Shown piece by piece: positions 1-7,028 of a DNA stretch of 13,705 nucleotides. The stretch lies in assembly GCA_016882585.1 (NCBI GenBank), contig VGPP01000038.1, positions 1-13,705 of the forward strand, given 5' to 3'. A program made the position numbers and the translations under genes. Origin of the DNA: Cyanobacteria bacterium M_surface_7_m2_037. GTDB lineage: Bacteria > Cyanobacteriota > Cyanobacteriia > PCC-6307 > Cyanobiaceae. The notes below the pieces were generated by a model, which searched no databases, was not told the DNA's origin, and worked only from the letters and a program-made list of their open reading frames with translations. Numbering within the stretch: position 1 is the first letter of the stretch; each line of letters begins with the position of its first letter.

Positions 1-554
1 CCGCCCAGAACATCCACTGGCAAGAGAAGGGTGCCTTCACCGGCATGATCTCGGCGCCGATGCTGATGGAGCACGGCGTGAGCCACGCGATCGTGGGCCA
101 CAGCGAGCCGCGCAAGTACTACAGCGAAACCGACGAGCAGATCAACTTGCGCGCCCGCAGCGCCCAGAAGCACGGCATCATCCCGATCCTCTGCGTGGGT
201 GAGAGCGATTCCCAGCGCGAAGCCGGTGAAGCCGAGCGCGTGATTCGCCGACAGGTGGAGCAGGGCGTGGATGGGCTCGATCCAGCCCGGCTGATCGTGG
301 CCTACGAGCCGATCTGGGCGATCGGCACCGGCAAAACCTGTGAAGCGGCTGAGGCCAACCGCATCTGCGGCCTGATCCGCGAGTGGGTGGGCTACCCCGA
401 GGTGGTGATTCAGTACGGCGGTTCGGTGAACCCGGCCACCATCGATCAACTGATGGCCCAGAGCGATATTGACGGCGTGCTGGTGGGCGGCGCCTCCCTT
501 GATCCCGAAGGCTTCGCCCGCATCGCCAACTATCAGGTGCCGGTGGCGGTCTGA
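1..554 (+). CDS. tpiA: Triosephosphate isomerase, 3' part (5' end outside window)
   Basis: Interconverts dihydroxyacetone phosphate and glyceraldehyde 3-phosphate in glycolysis, gluconeogenesis and the Calvin cycle; cytosolic. The reading frame is already open at base 3 (AQNIHWQEKGAFTG...), so the N-terminal third lies upstream of the window; the ATG at 45 is internal. Visible family motifs, in order: the catalytic-histidine segment IVGHSEPRKYYSETDE, the catalytic-glutamate segment AYEPIWAIGTGKT, and the phosphate-binding loops YGGSVNP and GVLVGGASLDP. All active-site elements in the visible part are intact. The second position after GHSE is Pro where many bacterial enzymes have Arg; I believe this is usual for picocyanobacteria, but that is from memory. 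The stop codon overlaps the folP start by one base (TGATG), so the two genes are probably co-transcribed and translationally coupled. Confidence 0.97.
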   Translation, partial: AQNIHWQEKGAFTGMISAPMLMEHGVSHAIVGHSEPRKYYSETDEQINLRARSAQKHGIIPILCVGESDSQREAGEAERVIRRQVEQGVDGLDPARLIVAYEPIWAIGTGKTCEAAEANRICGLIREWVGYPEVVIQYGGSVNPATIDQLMAQSDIDGVLVGGASLDPEGFARIANYQVPVAV

Positions 555-1426
555 TGAGCCTGCGCTGGGGGCAGCGCACCCATGTGATGGGGGTGATCAA
601 CATCACCCCCGATTCCTTCAGTGATGGCGGCCGCTTTGATCGCCCCGAACGGGCTCTGGCTCAGGCGCGTCGCCTGGTGGCTCAGGGGGTGGAGATCCTC
701 GATCTCGGCGCTCAGAGCACCCGCCCCGGTGCCGAGGATGTGGGCGCGGCTGAAGAGCTGGCGCGGCTGCTGCCGGCGTTGCAGTTGATCCGCAATGCCA
801 TTGAGTGCGGTGAGTTGCGCTGCCCGCTCCGCTGCGATGACCCTCAGGCCAACGGCCGTCCGCTGATCTCGGTGGACACATACCGCGCGCCGGTGGCAGA
901 AGCCGCCTTGACCGCCGGTGCTGATTGGATCAACGATGTGAGCGGCGGCCGTGCGGACCCCGCGATCCTGCCGCTAGTGGCCCAGGCGGGCTGCCCCTAC
1001 GTGCTGATGCACTCCCGGGGCGACAGCCAGAGCATGGATGGCCTCACCGATTACGGCAGGGTTGGTGTGGTGCGTCTGGTTCTGGCGGAACTGCAGCAGG
1101 CCAGCGAGCGAGCCCTGGCTGCCGGAGTGCGGCGCGAGCAGCTCATCTGGGATCCCGGCCTCGGCTTCGCAAAAACCACCGAGCAGAACCTGGAGCTGTT
1201 GCGGGAGCTGCCGCTGCTACGGGCCGAAGGGATTCCTTTGCTGGTGGGCCCATCGCGCAAACGCTTTATCGGAGCGGTGCTCGACGAACCGCGTGCAAAA
1301 GCACGCCTGTGGGGCACGGCGGCCGTGGTGGCCCAGTGCGTGTCGGTGGGGGTGGATGTGGTGCGCGTGCATGACGGTGGCCCGATCGTGCAGGTGGCGC
1401 GGATGGCGGATGCGCTCTGGCGCTGA
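554..1426 (+). CDS. folP: Dihydropteroate synthase
   Basis: Condenses p-aminobenzoate with the pterin pyrophosphate to give dihydropteroate in folate synthesis; cytosolic TIM barrel and the sulfonamide target. The 290-residue protein carries the family signatures in order: MGVINITPDSFSDGG (12-26), LGAQSTRPGA (51-60), ISVDTY (105-110), DWINDVSGG (124-132), VLMHSRG (150-156), WDPGLGFAKT (199-208), GPSRKRFIG (232-240) and RVHDGG (271-276). Residues about 80-103 (Cys-, Arg- and Pro-containing) look like an extra loop before the ISVDT strand compared with the E. coli enzyme. The ATG at 554 overlaps the tpiA stop, and the conserved MGVINITPD motif begins 11 residues later, which supports this start. 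The gene runs convergently into the diguanylate cyclase gene, with only 5 bp between the two stop codons. Confidence 0.97.
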   Translation: MSLRWGQRTHVMGVINITPDSFSDGGRFDRPERALAQARRLVAQGVEILDLGAQSTRPGAEDVGAAEELARLLPALQLIRNAIECGELRCPLRCDDPQANGRPLISVDTYRAPVAEAALTAGADWINDVSGGRADPAILPLVAQAGCPYVLMHSRGDSQSMDGLTDYGRVGVVRLVLAELQQASERALAAGVRREQLIWDPGLGFAKTTEQNLELLRELPLLRAEGIPLLVGPSRKRFIGAVLDEPRAKARLWGTAAVVAQCVSVGVDVVRVHDGGPIVQVARMADALWR

Positions 1427-1438
1427 GCTGATCAGCTC
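1425..1438. terminator. Perfect 14-bp palindrome across two convergent stop codons
   Basis: GAGCTGATCAGCTC is its own reverse complement. It covers the last two bases of the folP stop and the stop of the opposing diguanylate cyclase gene. Outer pairing continues (bases 1421-1423 with 1440-1442, plus a G-T wobble), so either transcript could form a hairpin of roughly 9 to 10 pairs with a short loop. A run of T is missing on both sides, so it is not a classical intrinsic terminator. A role in ending both transcripts or protecting their 3' ends is inferred. Confidence 0.35.
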
Positions 1439-3432
1439 GGCGAGTCGGAGTTGGCGATCGAAGTCGCGATGGCGATTGCGGCTTCGCCTTGCAATTTCGC
1501 GGCATACATGGCCGTGTCGGCTGCTTCGATCAGTGCATCGGCATCGCTGGCGTGATCGGGCCATCGCGCAACGCCAATGCTGGCACTGATGGTGATCTCC
1601 ATCGGCAGCTCTGGCCCTGGAAGAAACGGCTGTTCCAGAGCAGTCACCAGTTTTCGGGCCAGCGTTTGCAAGTGCCCAATCGAGGGAGCATCGGGAATGA
1701 GCACCACAAACTCATCACCGCCTTGGCGGCAGAGAGTGTCACTGCTGCGGCAGGTGTTGCTCAAGCGCTCGGCTACAGCCTTCAGCAAGGCATCACCCGT
1801 GCTGTGGCCATAGCGGTCATTCACCGGCTTGAAGCGGTTGAGGTCGATGAACAGCAGCCCCACGCCGCATCCCTGGCGTTGGGCCAGGGCAAGGCTGCGA
1901 GTCAGTTCCTCGATCAGCAGAGTGCGATTGGCCAAGCCGGTGAGTTGATCGTGCGTTGCCATGAAGCGCATCTGCTCTTCCTGTTGATAGCGCTCGCTCA
2001 CATCACGCAGTAAGCCCACGAAACTGCTCGTTTGTTGCTGCTCATCATGAACTGCGGTGATCGAGAGCTCATGGCGAATGATTTGACCATTGCGGTGGCG
2101 GTTCCAGATTTCGCCACTCCAGTAGCCCTTGGAGAGAATCGCTTTCCACAGTTGCTCATAGAAGCTGTTGTCATGCCTGCCTGAGCGCAACAGGTTGGCC
2201 GTGTTTCCTCTGGCTTCCAGTTCGGAATAGCCCGTGAGCTGGCAAAAGGCCTGATTCACCTTCAGGATCACACCTTGCGCATCGGTCACCACAATCGCCA
2301 TCGGACTGCTGTCAAACACCGTGCCAGCCAGGGCGCGTTCTCTGGAAGCGTCCTGCTCCCGACGCAGTGCCTGGCGCACGGATTGGTGATTGCGGATTAA
2401 CTGCTGGCTGATCACAGCAGCCAATACGCTGAGGCTCACCCCCAGCAGCGCCTGCAGGAGGAGAGCATGGCTCCATCCCTCAGGATTGAGTTTGCGGTAG
2501 TCGAGTTGGATGCCAATCACCCAGGTGCGGTTGGCGATACTCACCTCCAACCAGGTGGGATGGGTGAGCTGTGGGCTATCGGCGAGCTTGAGGTTGTCGA
2601 AGAGGAGGTTGTTGGCTCTGTTGCGCGAGCTGTCGTAGATCAGCACGCCGGTGCCTTGCAGCGCCGGATCCTTCACCGTGGTGAGAGCGCCTTGGATGAG
2701 ATCCTCCATCCGTAGGGGTGAATAAGACCAGCCTCTGAGTCGATTGAACCGATCCTGGCTGGAGTTGAAGCCTTCACTGGACGTTCGGTAGATCGCTTGG
2801 TAGAGCAGGGCTCCGATCTGGGGGCGAATCGAGTTTTCCTGCAACAAGCGCACCGGACCGCTCAAGGCCGGCTCACCTGTGCCTGCAGCCAACTGCATCG
2901 CTTCCCGTCGGGTTGCTTCGGAATACATGTCGAAGCCGATGGCTCGCTGGTTGCGCCAGTCGTTTGGCTCGAGATAGAGGATGGCGCTGGTGAGTGGCCG
3001 TGATCCTGCTGGTTTGATTGTGAAGTGTGGGCGCCCTGCGCGTCTCACTTGCTGCTCAAAGCCAGTGATATTGCCGTTGGGAACCACAACGGCGTAACCA
3101 ACACCCTGGATCCCGTTCAACGTCTCCCCACCATGGTTCAGGGCTTGGTAGAAGGCGTTGAATTCCTGCTGGTCCACTTCCTTGGATGCATCGTAGAGCC
3201 CAGCGACAGCATTAAGTACTGCGATATTGGTCTGTAGGTGCGTCGTAATTGCACCGCTAATCGCCTCAGCTAGGTCGCGCTCAATCCGCTCATGTTCGAG
3301 GCTTGTGAAGTGTCGCTGCTGGTGACACCACAGGCCCGTCAGACCAAGACCCGTTGCCAGGACCAGCCACGGGAGGATGCCACGCCTGATCCCAAGGGCT
3401 GATTGCCGGAAGCTTGTTAGTTGAATCTTCAT
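1432..3432 (-). CDS. Membrane sensor diguanylate cyclase (CHASE-PAS-GGDEF)
   Basis: Predicted to make cyclic di-GMP from two GTP in response to an external signal. Order in the 666 residues: cytoplasmic N-terminus, membrane helix about 19-36, CHASE-type extracytoplasmic sensor about 75-300 (GIQGVGYAVVVP, ILYLEP and AIGFDMYSEATRREAM are typical), second helix about 322-345, PAS domain about 370-480 (FDSSPMAIVVTDAQG, NQAFCQLTGYS), and GGDEF domain about 485-650. The active site GGDEF (571-575) is intact, with metal-binding Asp530 in FIDLNRFK. RSSD (562-565) sits exactly five residues before GGDEF, the position of the inhibitory I-site, so product feedback is likely. There is no EAL or HD-GYP domain. 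It is the last gene of the hlyD-bcsA-cyclase unit, 61 bp after bcsA with no clear terminator between, and its obvious target is the PilZ domain of that synthase. The CHASE ligand cannot be read from sequence. Confidence 0.93.
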   Translation of the reverse strand: MKIQLTSFRQSALGIRRGILPWLVLATGLGLTGLWCHQQRHFTSLEHERIERDLAEAISGAITTHLQTNIAVLNAVAGLYDASKEVDQQEFNAFYQALNHGGETLNGIQGVGYAVVVPNGNITGFEQQVRRAGRPHFTIKPAGSRPLTSAILYLEPNDWRNQRAIGFDMYSEATRREAMQLAAGTGEPALSGPVRLLQENSIRPQIGALLYQAIYRTSSEGFNSSQDRFNRLRGWSYSPLRMEDLIQGALTTVKDPALQGTGVLIYDSSRNRANNLLFDNLKLADSPQLTHPTWLEVSIANRTWVIGIQLDYRKLNPEGWSHALLLQALLGVSLSVLAAVISQQLIRNHQSVRQALRREQDASRERALAGTVFDSSPMAIVVTDAQGVILKVNQAFCQLTGYSELEARGNTANLLRSGRHDNSFYEQLWKAILSKGYWSGEIWNRHRNGQIIRHELSITAVHDEQQQTSSFVGLLRDVSERYQQEEQMRFMATHDQLTGLANRTLLIEELTRSLALAQRQGCGVGLLFIDLNRFKPVNDRYGHSTGDALLKAVAERLSNTCRSSDTLCRQGGDEFVVLIPDAPSIGHLQTLARKLVTALEQPFLPGPELPMEITISASIGVARWPDHASDADALIEAADTAMYAAKLQGEAAIAIATSIANSDSPS

Positions 3433-3493
3433 GTTTTCACCACCCGCCCATGCTGGTTAGCAAATCTGGTTTGGCTTGTCCACGATCAGGCCT

Positions 3494-5464
3494 CTAAGCC
3501 TTGGCGGCCTGAGCCACCACTCGGCGGATTGTCCTGCCTAGATCAATCTGCTGCGGTTGTTCGGAGGAGGTGAACTCGCCGCTGAATGCATAGGCAACCA
3601 AACCTTTCTTGGTCACGAGATCAAGTTCGGCAAAGTTGAGGGCTAGCAACTCTCCCCGTCGCTTCCACTGCTGGCTCACGGGAACCGTCAAGCCTGTTTC
3701 AAGTTCCAGCGTTCGAAACTGATCCCCGCTGAAGCTGTCGTTTGTGAGGGGTTCAATCAGGGCCCCGGTGAGGGATAGATCAATCAGCCTGGCTTCAACG
3801 ATCGATTCATCACCTCGGCGCACTTGCGTGATCCGATTGATCAACATGCGATGCTCCAGTCGAGGTTGTGGACGCTGCAGCGATAGGAGCACCGAGATCA
3901 CGAGCAGCACGATATTAAACACACACCAGATAAAGCCGTAGGCGAGCAGGCCTGTTGAACTCTCGGACACGCTATCCCCAATTGCAAAGAGGATTCTCCA
4001 GAGAATCAGGATGTTGAGCACCAGCAGCACCGCGGTGGGGATTAATGTTTGCTGGTAGGGAAGGATTGATCCTGAAAGAGAATCGTTCCCCTTCGGTGTC
4101 ACGGCAAATCCCTTGCCAAATGGTTTCGCAACTGCTGCCAGAATCTCTGGTGCCAACTCAAAGGAAGCAAACAAGCTCACAGCTTCATTGAACACAGGCA
4201 TGTAATAGCCCTCGCTGAGCACCACCATCGAAACGATCATGCACGCTAGAAAGCTGGCCTGATAACTGAGAATGGTGCCGGCCTCCACCTCAGGCAGAGG
4301 TGCCATGCCTGAAAAGAAGAATACGATTGGCACAATCTGGAAAAATAGTCTGCTGTTGTATTGGGTGATCCATGAGTAGGGGAAGAAGAAGATTCGCTGG
4401 ATCCAGTTCAGCCCTTTGCGTCCAAGCATTAACCAGGCCACCTGGATTCCGCCCCTCCCCCAGCGTTTGCGCTGGATGAAGAATGATTCGAGTGTTTCTG
4501 CAGCCAGGCCTGTGGAGATCGGTTCAGCCAGGTAGATCGTCTTCCAGCCCAGCCGGCAGAAATTAATTGTTAAGAGGATATCTTCGGTGATGGAGTCTGT
4601 TGGGAAGCCATTGCTCTCCATCAGCGCCTTGCGTCGATGCACGGAACACGAGCCGCAGCAGAACGCCACCCCCAGAGCATCTCGGCCTCTGGCGATCAAG
4701 CGGAAGAAGAATGACTGCTCGTCGCACCAGCTTGACGCGATGCCAAGGTTGTGCTGAATAGCATCAGGATTGAAGAAGTTCTGTGGTGTTTGAACAGTGC
4801 CGATTCTGGGGTCTGCGAATAGGCCAGCTGTCCTCCAAGCCGAGTTGCGGTAAGCCACGAAATCGGCATCCATCAACATCACTAGATCGCTTTCGCTTTG
4901 CTGGAGCGCGTGATTGATGTTTCCAGCTTTGGCGCCTTTGTTGCTCGATCGCGCGATGTAGTGAACGCCAGCTTCGTCGCAAAACTGATGAAGCCATGTA
5001 CGATTGCCGTCATCGAGCACCCAGACCCGAACCTTCGGGTAGTCGATGGAGCTCGCTCCTAGAATTGATTTCTCTAAAACTTCAGGTCCTTCGTTGTAGG
5101 TGGTGATGAAGATATCCATTGATGGGATGGCTTCACTCCCGTAGATGGCGTATTGCTCTCTGAGTCGTGATTCGGCCACATCGGCCTGTCTTCTGCGATC
5201 TGTGAGCCAGCCAATCGATAGCAAAAAGAGGGTAACCTCAACAATCACGGCCAGTTCAATCGCTAGAACCACCAGCCACCAGATCCACTCCGCGCTCCAC
5301 TGATCAGTCGTCCACGGGAAGGAATCCAGTCTCCACCAGAGATATCTCAGGCCAAAGATAAAAATAGTGCCGACCAGCAGAAGTCGGCGCCAATTGGATC
5401 GTGGTAATAGAAGAGCCAGCGCAGCCGGCAGCGCAACGGCCAGGAAGAGAACTTCCGCACCCAT
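3494..5464 (-). CDS. bcsA: Cellulose synthase catalytic subunit, BcsA-like, with PilZ domain
   Basis: Inner-membrane family 2 glycosyltransferase predicted to polymerise UDP-glucose into beta-1,4-glucan and push the chain across the membrane. Membrane helices lie at about 3-20, 28-45 and 60-86, with more at about 370-386, 400-420, 474-495 and 505-528. Catalytic motifs are complete: DDG (151-153), DAD (199-201), TED (293-295) and QRKRW (331-335). VQTPQNFFNPD (224-234) and FCCGSCSVHRR (268-278) are BcsA-like. FAVTPK (453-458) matches the FxVTxK gating loop of cellulose synthases, the best argument for cellulose rather than another glucan. The C-terminal PilZ domain has RLEHR (535-539) and DLSLTG (562-567), matching RxxxR and DxSxxG with 22 residues between, so c-di-GMP activation is expected. 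At 656 residues it is shorter than E. coli BcsA. It starts 3 bp after the hlyD-like stop codon; no bcsB, bcsC or bcsZ is nearby. The product is inferred. Confidence 0.93.
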   Translation of the reverse strand: MGAEVLFLAVALPAALALLLPRSNWRRLLLVGTIFIFGLRYLWWRLDSFPWTTDQWSAEWIWWLVVLAIELAVIVEVTLFLLSIGWLTDRRRQADVAESRLREQYAIYGSEAIPSMDIFITTYNEGPEVLEKSILGASSIDYPKVRVWVLDDGNRTWLHQFCDEAGVHYIARSSNKGAKAGNINHALQQSESDLVMLMDADFVAYRNSAWRTAGLFADPRIGTVQTPQNFFNPDAIQHNLGIASSWCDEQSFFFRLIARGRDALGVAFCCGSCSVHRRKALMESNGFPTDSITEDILLTINFCRLGWKTIYLAEPISTGLAAETLESFFIQRKRWGRGGIQVAWLMLGRKGLNWIQRIFFFPYSWITQYNSRLFFQIVPIVFFFSGMAPLPEVEAGTILSYQASFLACMIVSMVVLSEGYYMPVFNEAVSLFASFELAPEILAAVAKPFGKGFAVTPKGNDSLSGSILPYQQTLIPTAVLLVLNILILWRILFAIGDSVSESSTGLLAYGFIWCVFNIVLLVISVLLSLQRPQPRLEHRMLINRITQVRRGDESIVEARLIDLSLTGALIEPLTNDSFSGDQFRTLELETGLTVPVSQQWKRRGELLALNFAELDLVTKKGLVAYAFSGEFTSSEQPQQIDLGRTIRRVVAQAAKA

Positions 5465-5467
5465 CGC

Positions 5468-6652
5468 CTAAAGCTCAACGTCTACACGATCGCCAAGTCT
5501 GCATTCTCTTCCCCCTTTGTGAGCGGCAGGAAGTGCGATTTGAACTCGCATCCTGTCGTCATTTGTGGCCTTGAACTGTGCTGCATCACTATTCTCTAAG
5601 GCGCGGATCCCGCGTACCCCGCGCATGCTGATCACGCGTCCGCTCAAGTGGCCGTTCTGGTCCTCTATCTTCAGCTTCACCTGATCACCGATTCGTACGT
5701 CCTTCACTTTGTTGCTGCTGAACACAGCCTCAACCCTCAGCTGGTCACAGTCCACCACAGTGATCAGCGCTTCTCCGGCATTCACTTCAGAGCCTCTTGC
5801 AATGCGCTTGCTCAGCACAAGGCCATTGAAGCCAGGTTTGTAGATAAATTGAGATCGCCGTCGATTGCCGTTCACCAGTTCCAGTAATTTCTTCTCTTTG
5901 CTTTTCAATGTATTGAGCTGATTGTTGAGGCGGCTGATTTCCAGCTCCAGTATTTCGAGTCTGCGCGTTGGTTTCGGCAATTGTGTGCTGCCTGTCTTGC
6001 GTTTGCTCTCGGCGTCCCCAAGTTCCTTGCTGAGGTCGGCAACAACGCGCCGTTGATTGGAGGCGCGCTGCCGGTAGCTGTTGGCGTTCGCTTCAACCCC
6101 GGCCAAGGTATCTGGGTCTACTGCGCCCACGCTCACCAGCTCCCTGTAGCGGCTCGCCTGTTTGGCATAGCGCTGTTCTTGACCCTCGAGATCAAACAGT
6201 TGGCGCTCGGCGCTCTGTAGATCGTTCCGCAGTCTTGCTTGGTTGGCGTTCACCAGATTGTCGAGTTCGCTTTCCGTGGAGCGGATCTCCTTTCTGGTTT
6301 GCTCTAGTTCCAGTTGGGCTGTCTGTTGCCGGGCTTCGTCTTGGCGGCTAGCTACAACAGACACCAGGGCGGAACCGGGCTTAAACAGTTCGCCTGTATT
6401 CAGCATTTCATCGTCTACCCGGCCTTGGATCGGGCTCTTCACGGTGATCACATCACCTGTGATGTACGCCTCGGCCGCTCGCTTGCGTACATTGATCACG
6501 GCCAACGTGGCAATACAGAGTCCGAGAAGCCCAGCCCCAGCAAGCTGGCGCCAGCGCGATTGGAATACACGTTTGGTCCTGTCTGTAGACCAGCTTTGCT
6601 GGGTTGTGTGCTGTTGCACAGACTGTGTTGATTGCTCCTGGTCTGAGTCCAA
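5468..6652 (-). CDS. HlyD-family membrane fusion (periplasmic adaptor) protein
   Basis: Predicted inner-membrane-anchored periplasmic adaptor joining an inner-membrane exporter, here probably the adjacent synthase, to a TolC-like outer-membrane channel. In 394 residues: Gln/Ser-rich cytoplasmic tail 1-35, one membrane helix about 38-54, first half of the lipoyl domain about 62-98 (ITGDVITVKSPIQGRVDDEM), a long coiled-coil hairpin about 103-262, second lipoyl half about 267-300 (YKPGFNGLVLSKRIARGSEV), and beta-barrel about 301-394. The start is TTG: the frame has no ATG or GTG between the upstream stop (about 6710) and the membrane helix, and AGGGA lies about 4 bases before the TTG. First gene of its operon, with a promoter just upstream. 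A HlyD/TolC-assisted cellulose export route has been proposed in Thermosynechococcus (recalled, not checked), which fits the missing bcsB and bcsC. Other substrates cannot be excluded. Confidence 0.9.
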   Translation of the reverse strand: MDSDQEQSTQSVQQHTTQQSWSTDRTKRVFQSRWRQLAGAGLLGLCIATLAVINVRKRAAEAYITGDVITVKSPIQGRVDDEMLNTGELFKPGSALVSVVASRQDEARQQTAQLELEQTRKEIRSTESELDNLVNANQARLRNDLQSAERQLFDLEGQEQRYAKQASRYRELVSVGAVDPDTLAGVEANANSYRQRASNQRRVVADLSKELGDAESKRKTGSTQLPKPTRRLEILELEISRLNNQLNTLKSKEKKLLELVNGNRRRSQFIYKPGFNGLVLSKRIARGSEVNAGEALITVVDCDQLRVEAVFSSNKVKDVRIGDQVKLKIEDQNGHLSGRVISMRGVRGIRALENSDAAQFKATNDDRMRVQIALPAAHKGGRECRLGDRVDVEL

Positions 6653-6684
6653 ATCTTCCCTGGGCTCTAAAGCAATCTGCGCTC

Positions 6685-6713
6685 TTTCTAGGTCGCGATC
6701 CCAGGTGTGTCAA
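6685..6713 (-). promoter_or_regulatory. Sigma-70 type promoter of the hlyD-bcsA-cyclase operon
   Basis: Read on the - strand: a perfect -35 box TTGACA (6708-6713), a 17-base spacer, and a -10 box TAGAAA (6685-6690; four of six consensus bases). The expected transcription start is near 6678, giving a leader of about 25 bases before the TTG start at 6652, with AGGGA as ribosome binding site. The position directly before the first module gene and behind the upstream gene's stop makes this the best candidate promoter of the operon. Confidence 0.7.
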
Positions 6714-6724
6714 CCCAACCTGGG
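6700..6724. promoter_or_regulatory. Inverted repeat centred on the -35 box (candidate operator)
   Basis: CCCAGGT (6700-6706) and ACCTGGG (6718-6724) are perfect 7-bp inverted arms separated by 11 bp, and the TTGACA -35 box falls within that spacer. The placement would let a dimeric regulator block or recruit polymerase. It could instead form a weak RNA hairpin at the 3' end of the nif11-like transcript, but the arms are short and no T run follows, so an operator is the better reading. No regulator gene is present in the window. Confidence 0.4.
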
Positions 6725-6744
6725 CAGATCGTGTCTGATTTGTT

Positions 6745-7017
6745 TTATGGCGCCGGTTCAGTTGGTTGAAGTGCGCCCAGGCTGATCAAGACCCTCTTCC
6801 AGTAGGGCGTGTCATACCAAGAATTGAGTTGCTCATCATTCAGCGTCAATGTCATTTGTGCCTCCATACGCAGAAGGTCGGCCATGCTGATCTGCATCTG
6901 TAGCTTGGTGCAAACAGCAATCACCTGATCCGGGCTTTCGCAATGAGAAAGCTGCTGCCGAAGGAGTGGATCATCCTTCAGCAGCAGCTTGAGGCGCATG
7001 GCATTGGCGGATGTCAT
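6745..7017 (-). CDS. Small Nif11-like protein
   Basis: A 90-residue protein resembling the Nif11 domain family, small helical proteins abundant in cyanobacteria and related to leader regions of some ribosomal peptide natural products. The pattern is an N-terminal helix with DDPLLRQQL (15-23), then CESPDQVIAVCTKLQMQIS (26-44), then ADLLRMEAQ (46-54), ending in the LNDEQL (59-64) turn that closes many Nif11 domains. After this comes an aromatic tail (SWYDTPYWKR, 66-75) and a Pro-rich end. There is no Gly-Gly cleavage site and no Cys/Ser/Thr-rich core peptide (only Cys26 and Cys36), so it is probably not a lanthipeptide precursor. It begins 11 bp after the chlH stop, without a clear ribosome binding site, suggesting co-transcription and coupling with chlH. 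An ATG at residue 7 is an alternative start. Function unknown; the family assignment rests on pattern recognition. Confidence 0.65.
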   Translation of the reverse strand: MTSANAMRLKLLLKDDPLLRQQLSHCESPDQVIAVCTKLQMQISMADLLRMEAQMTLTLNDEQLNSWYDTPYWKRVLISLGALQPTEPAP

Positions 7018-7028
7018 GCGCGGTGGCT

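Noticed and set aside
3486..3512. 7-bp inverted repeat TCAGGCC/GGCCTGA over the bcsA stop codon as a terminator before the cyclase gene
   Set aside because: The loop is 13 bases and no T run follows on the - strand, so a real break between bcsA and the cyclase is not supported.
1427..6788. GCTGATCA at 1427-1434 and again at 6781-6788 as possible attachment-site repeats of the accessory block
   Set aside because: An 8-base match is easily chance; the second copy lies inside the nif11-like coding region and no integrase is present.
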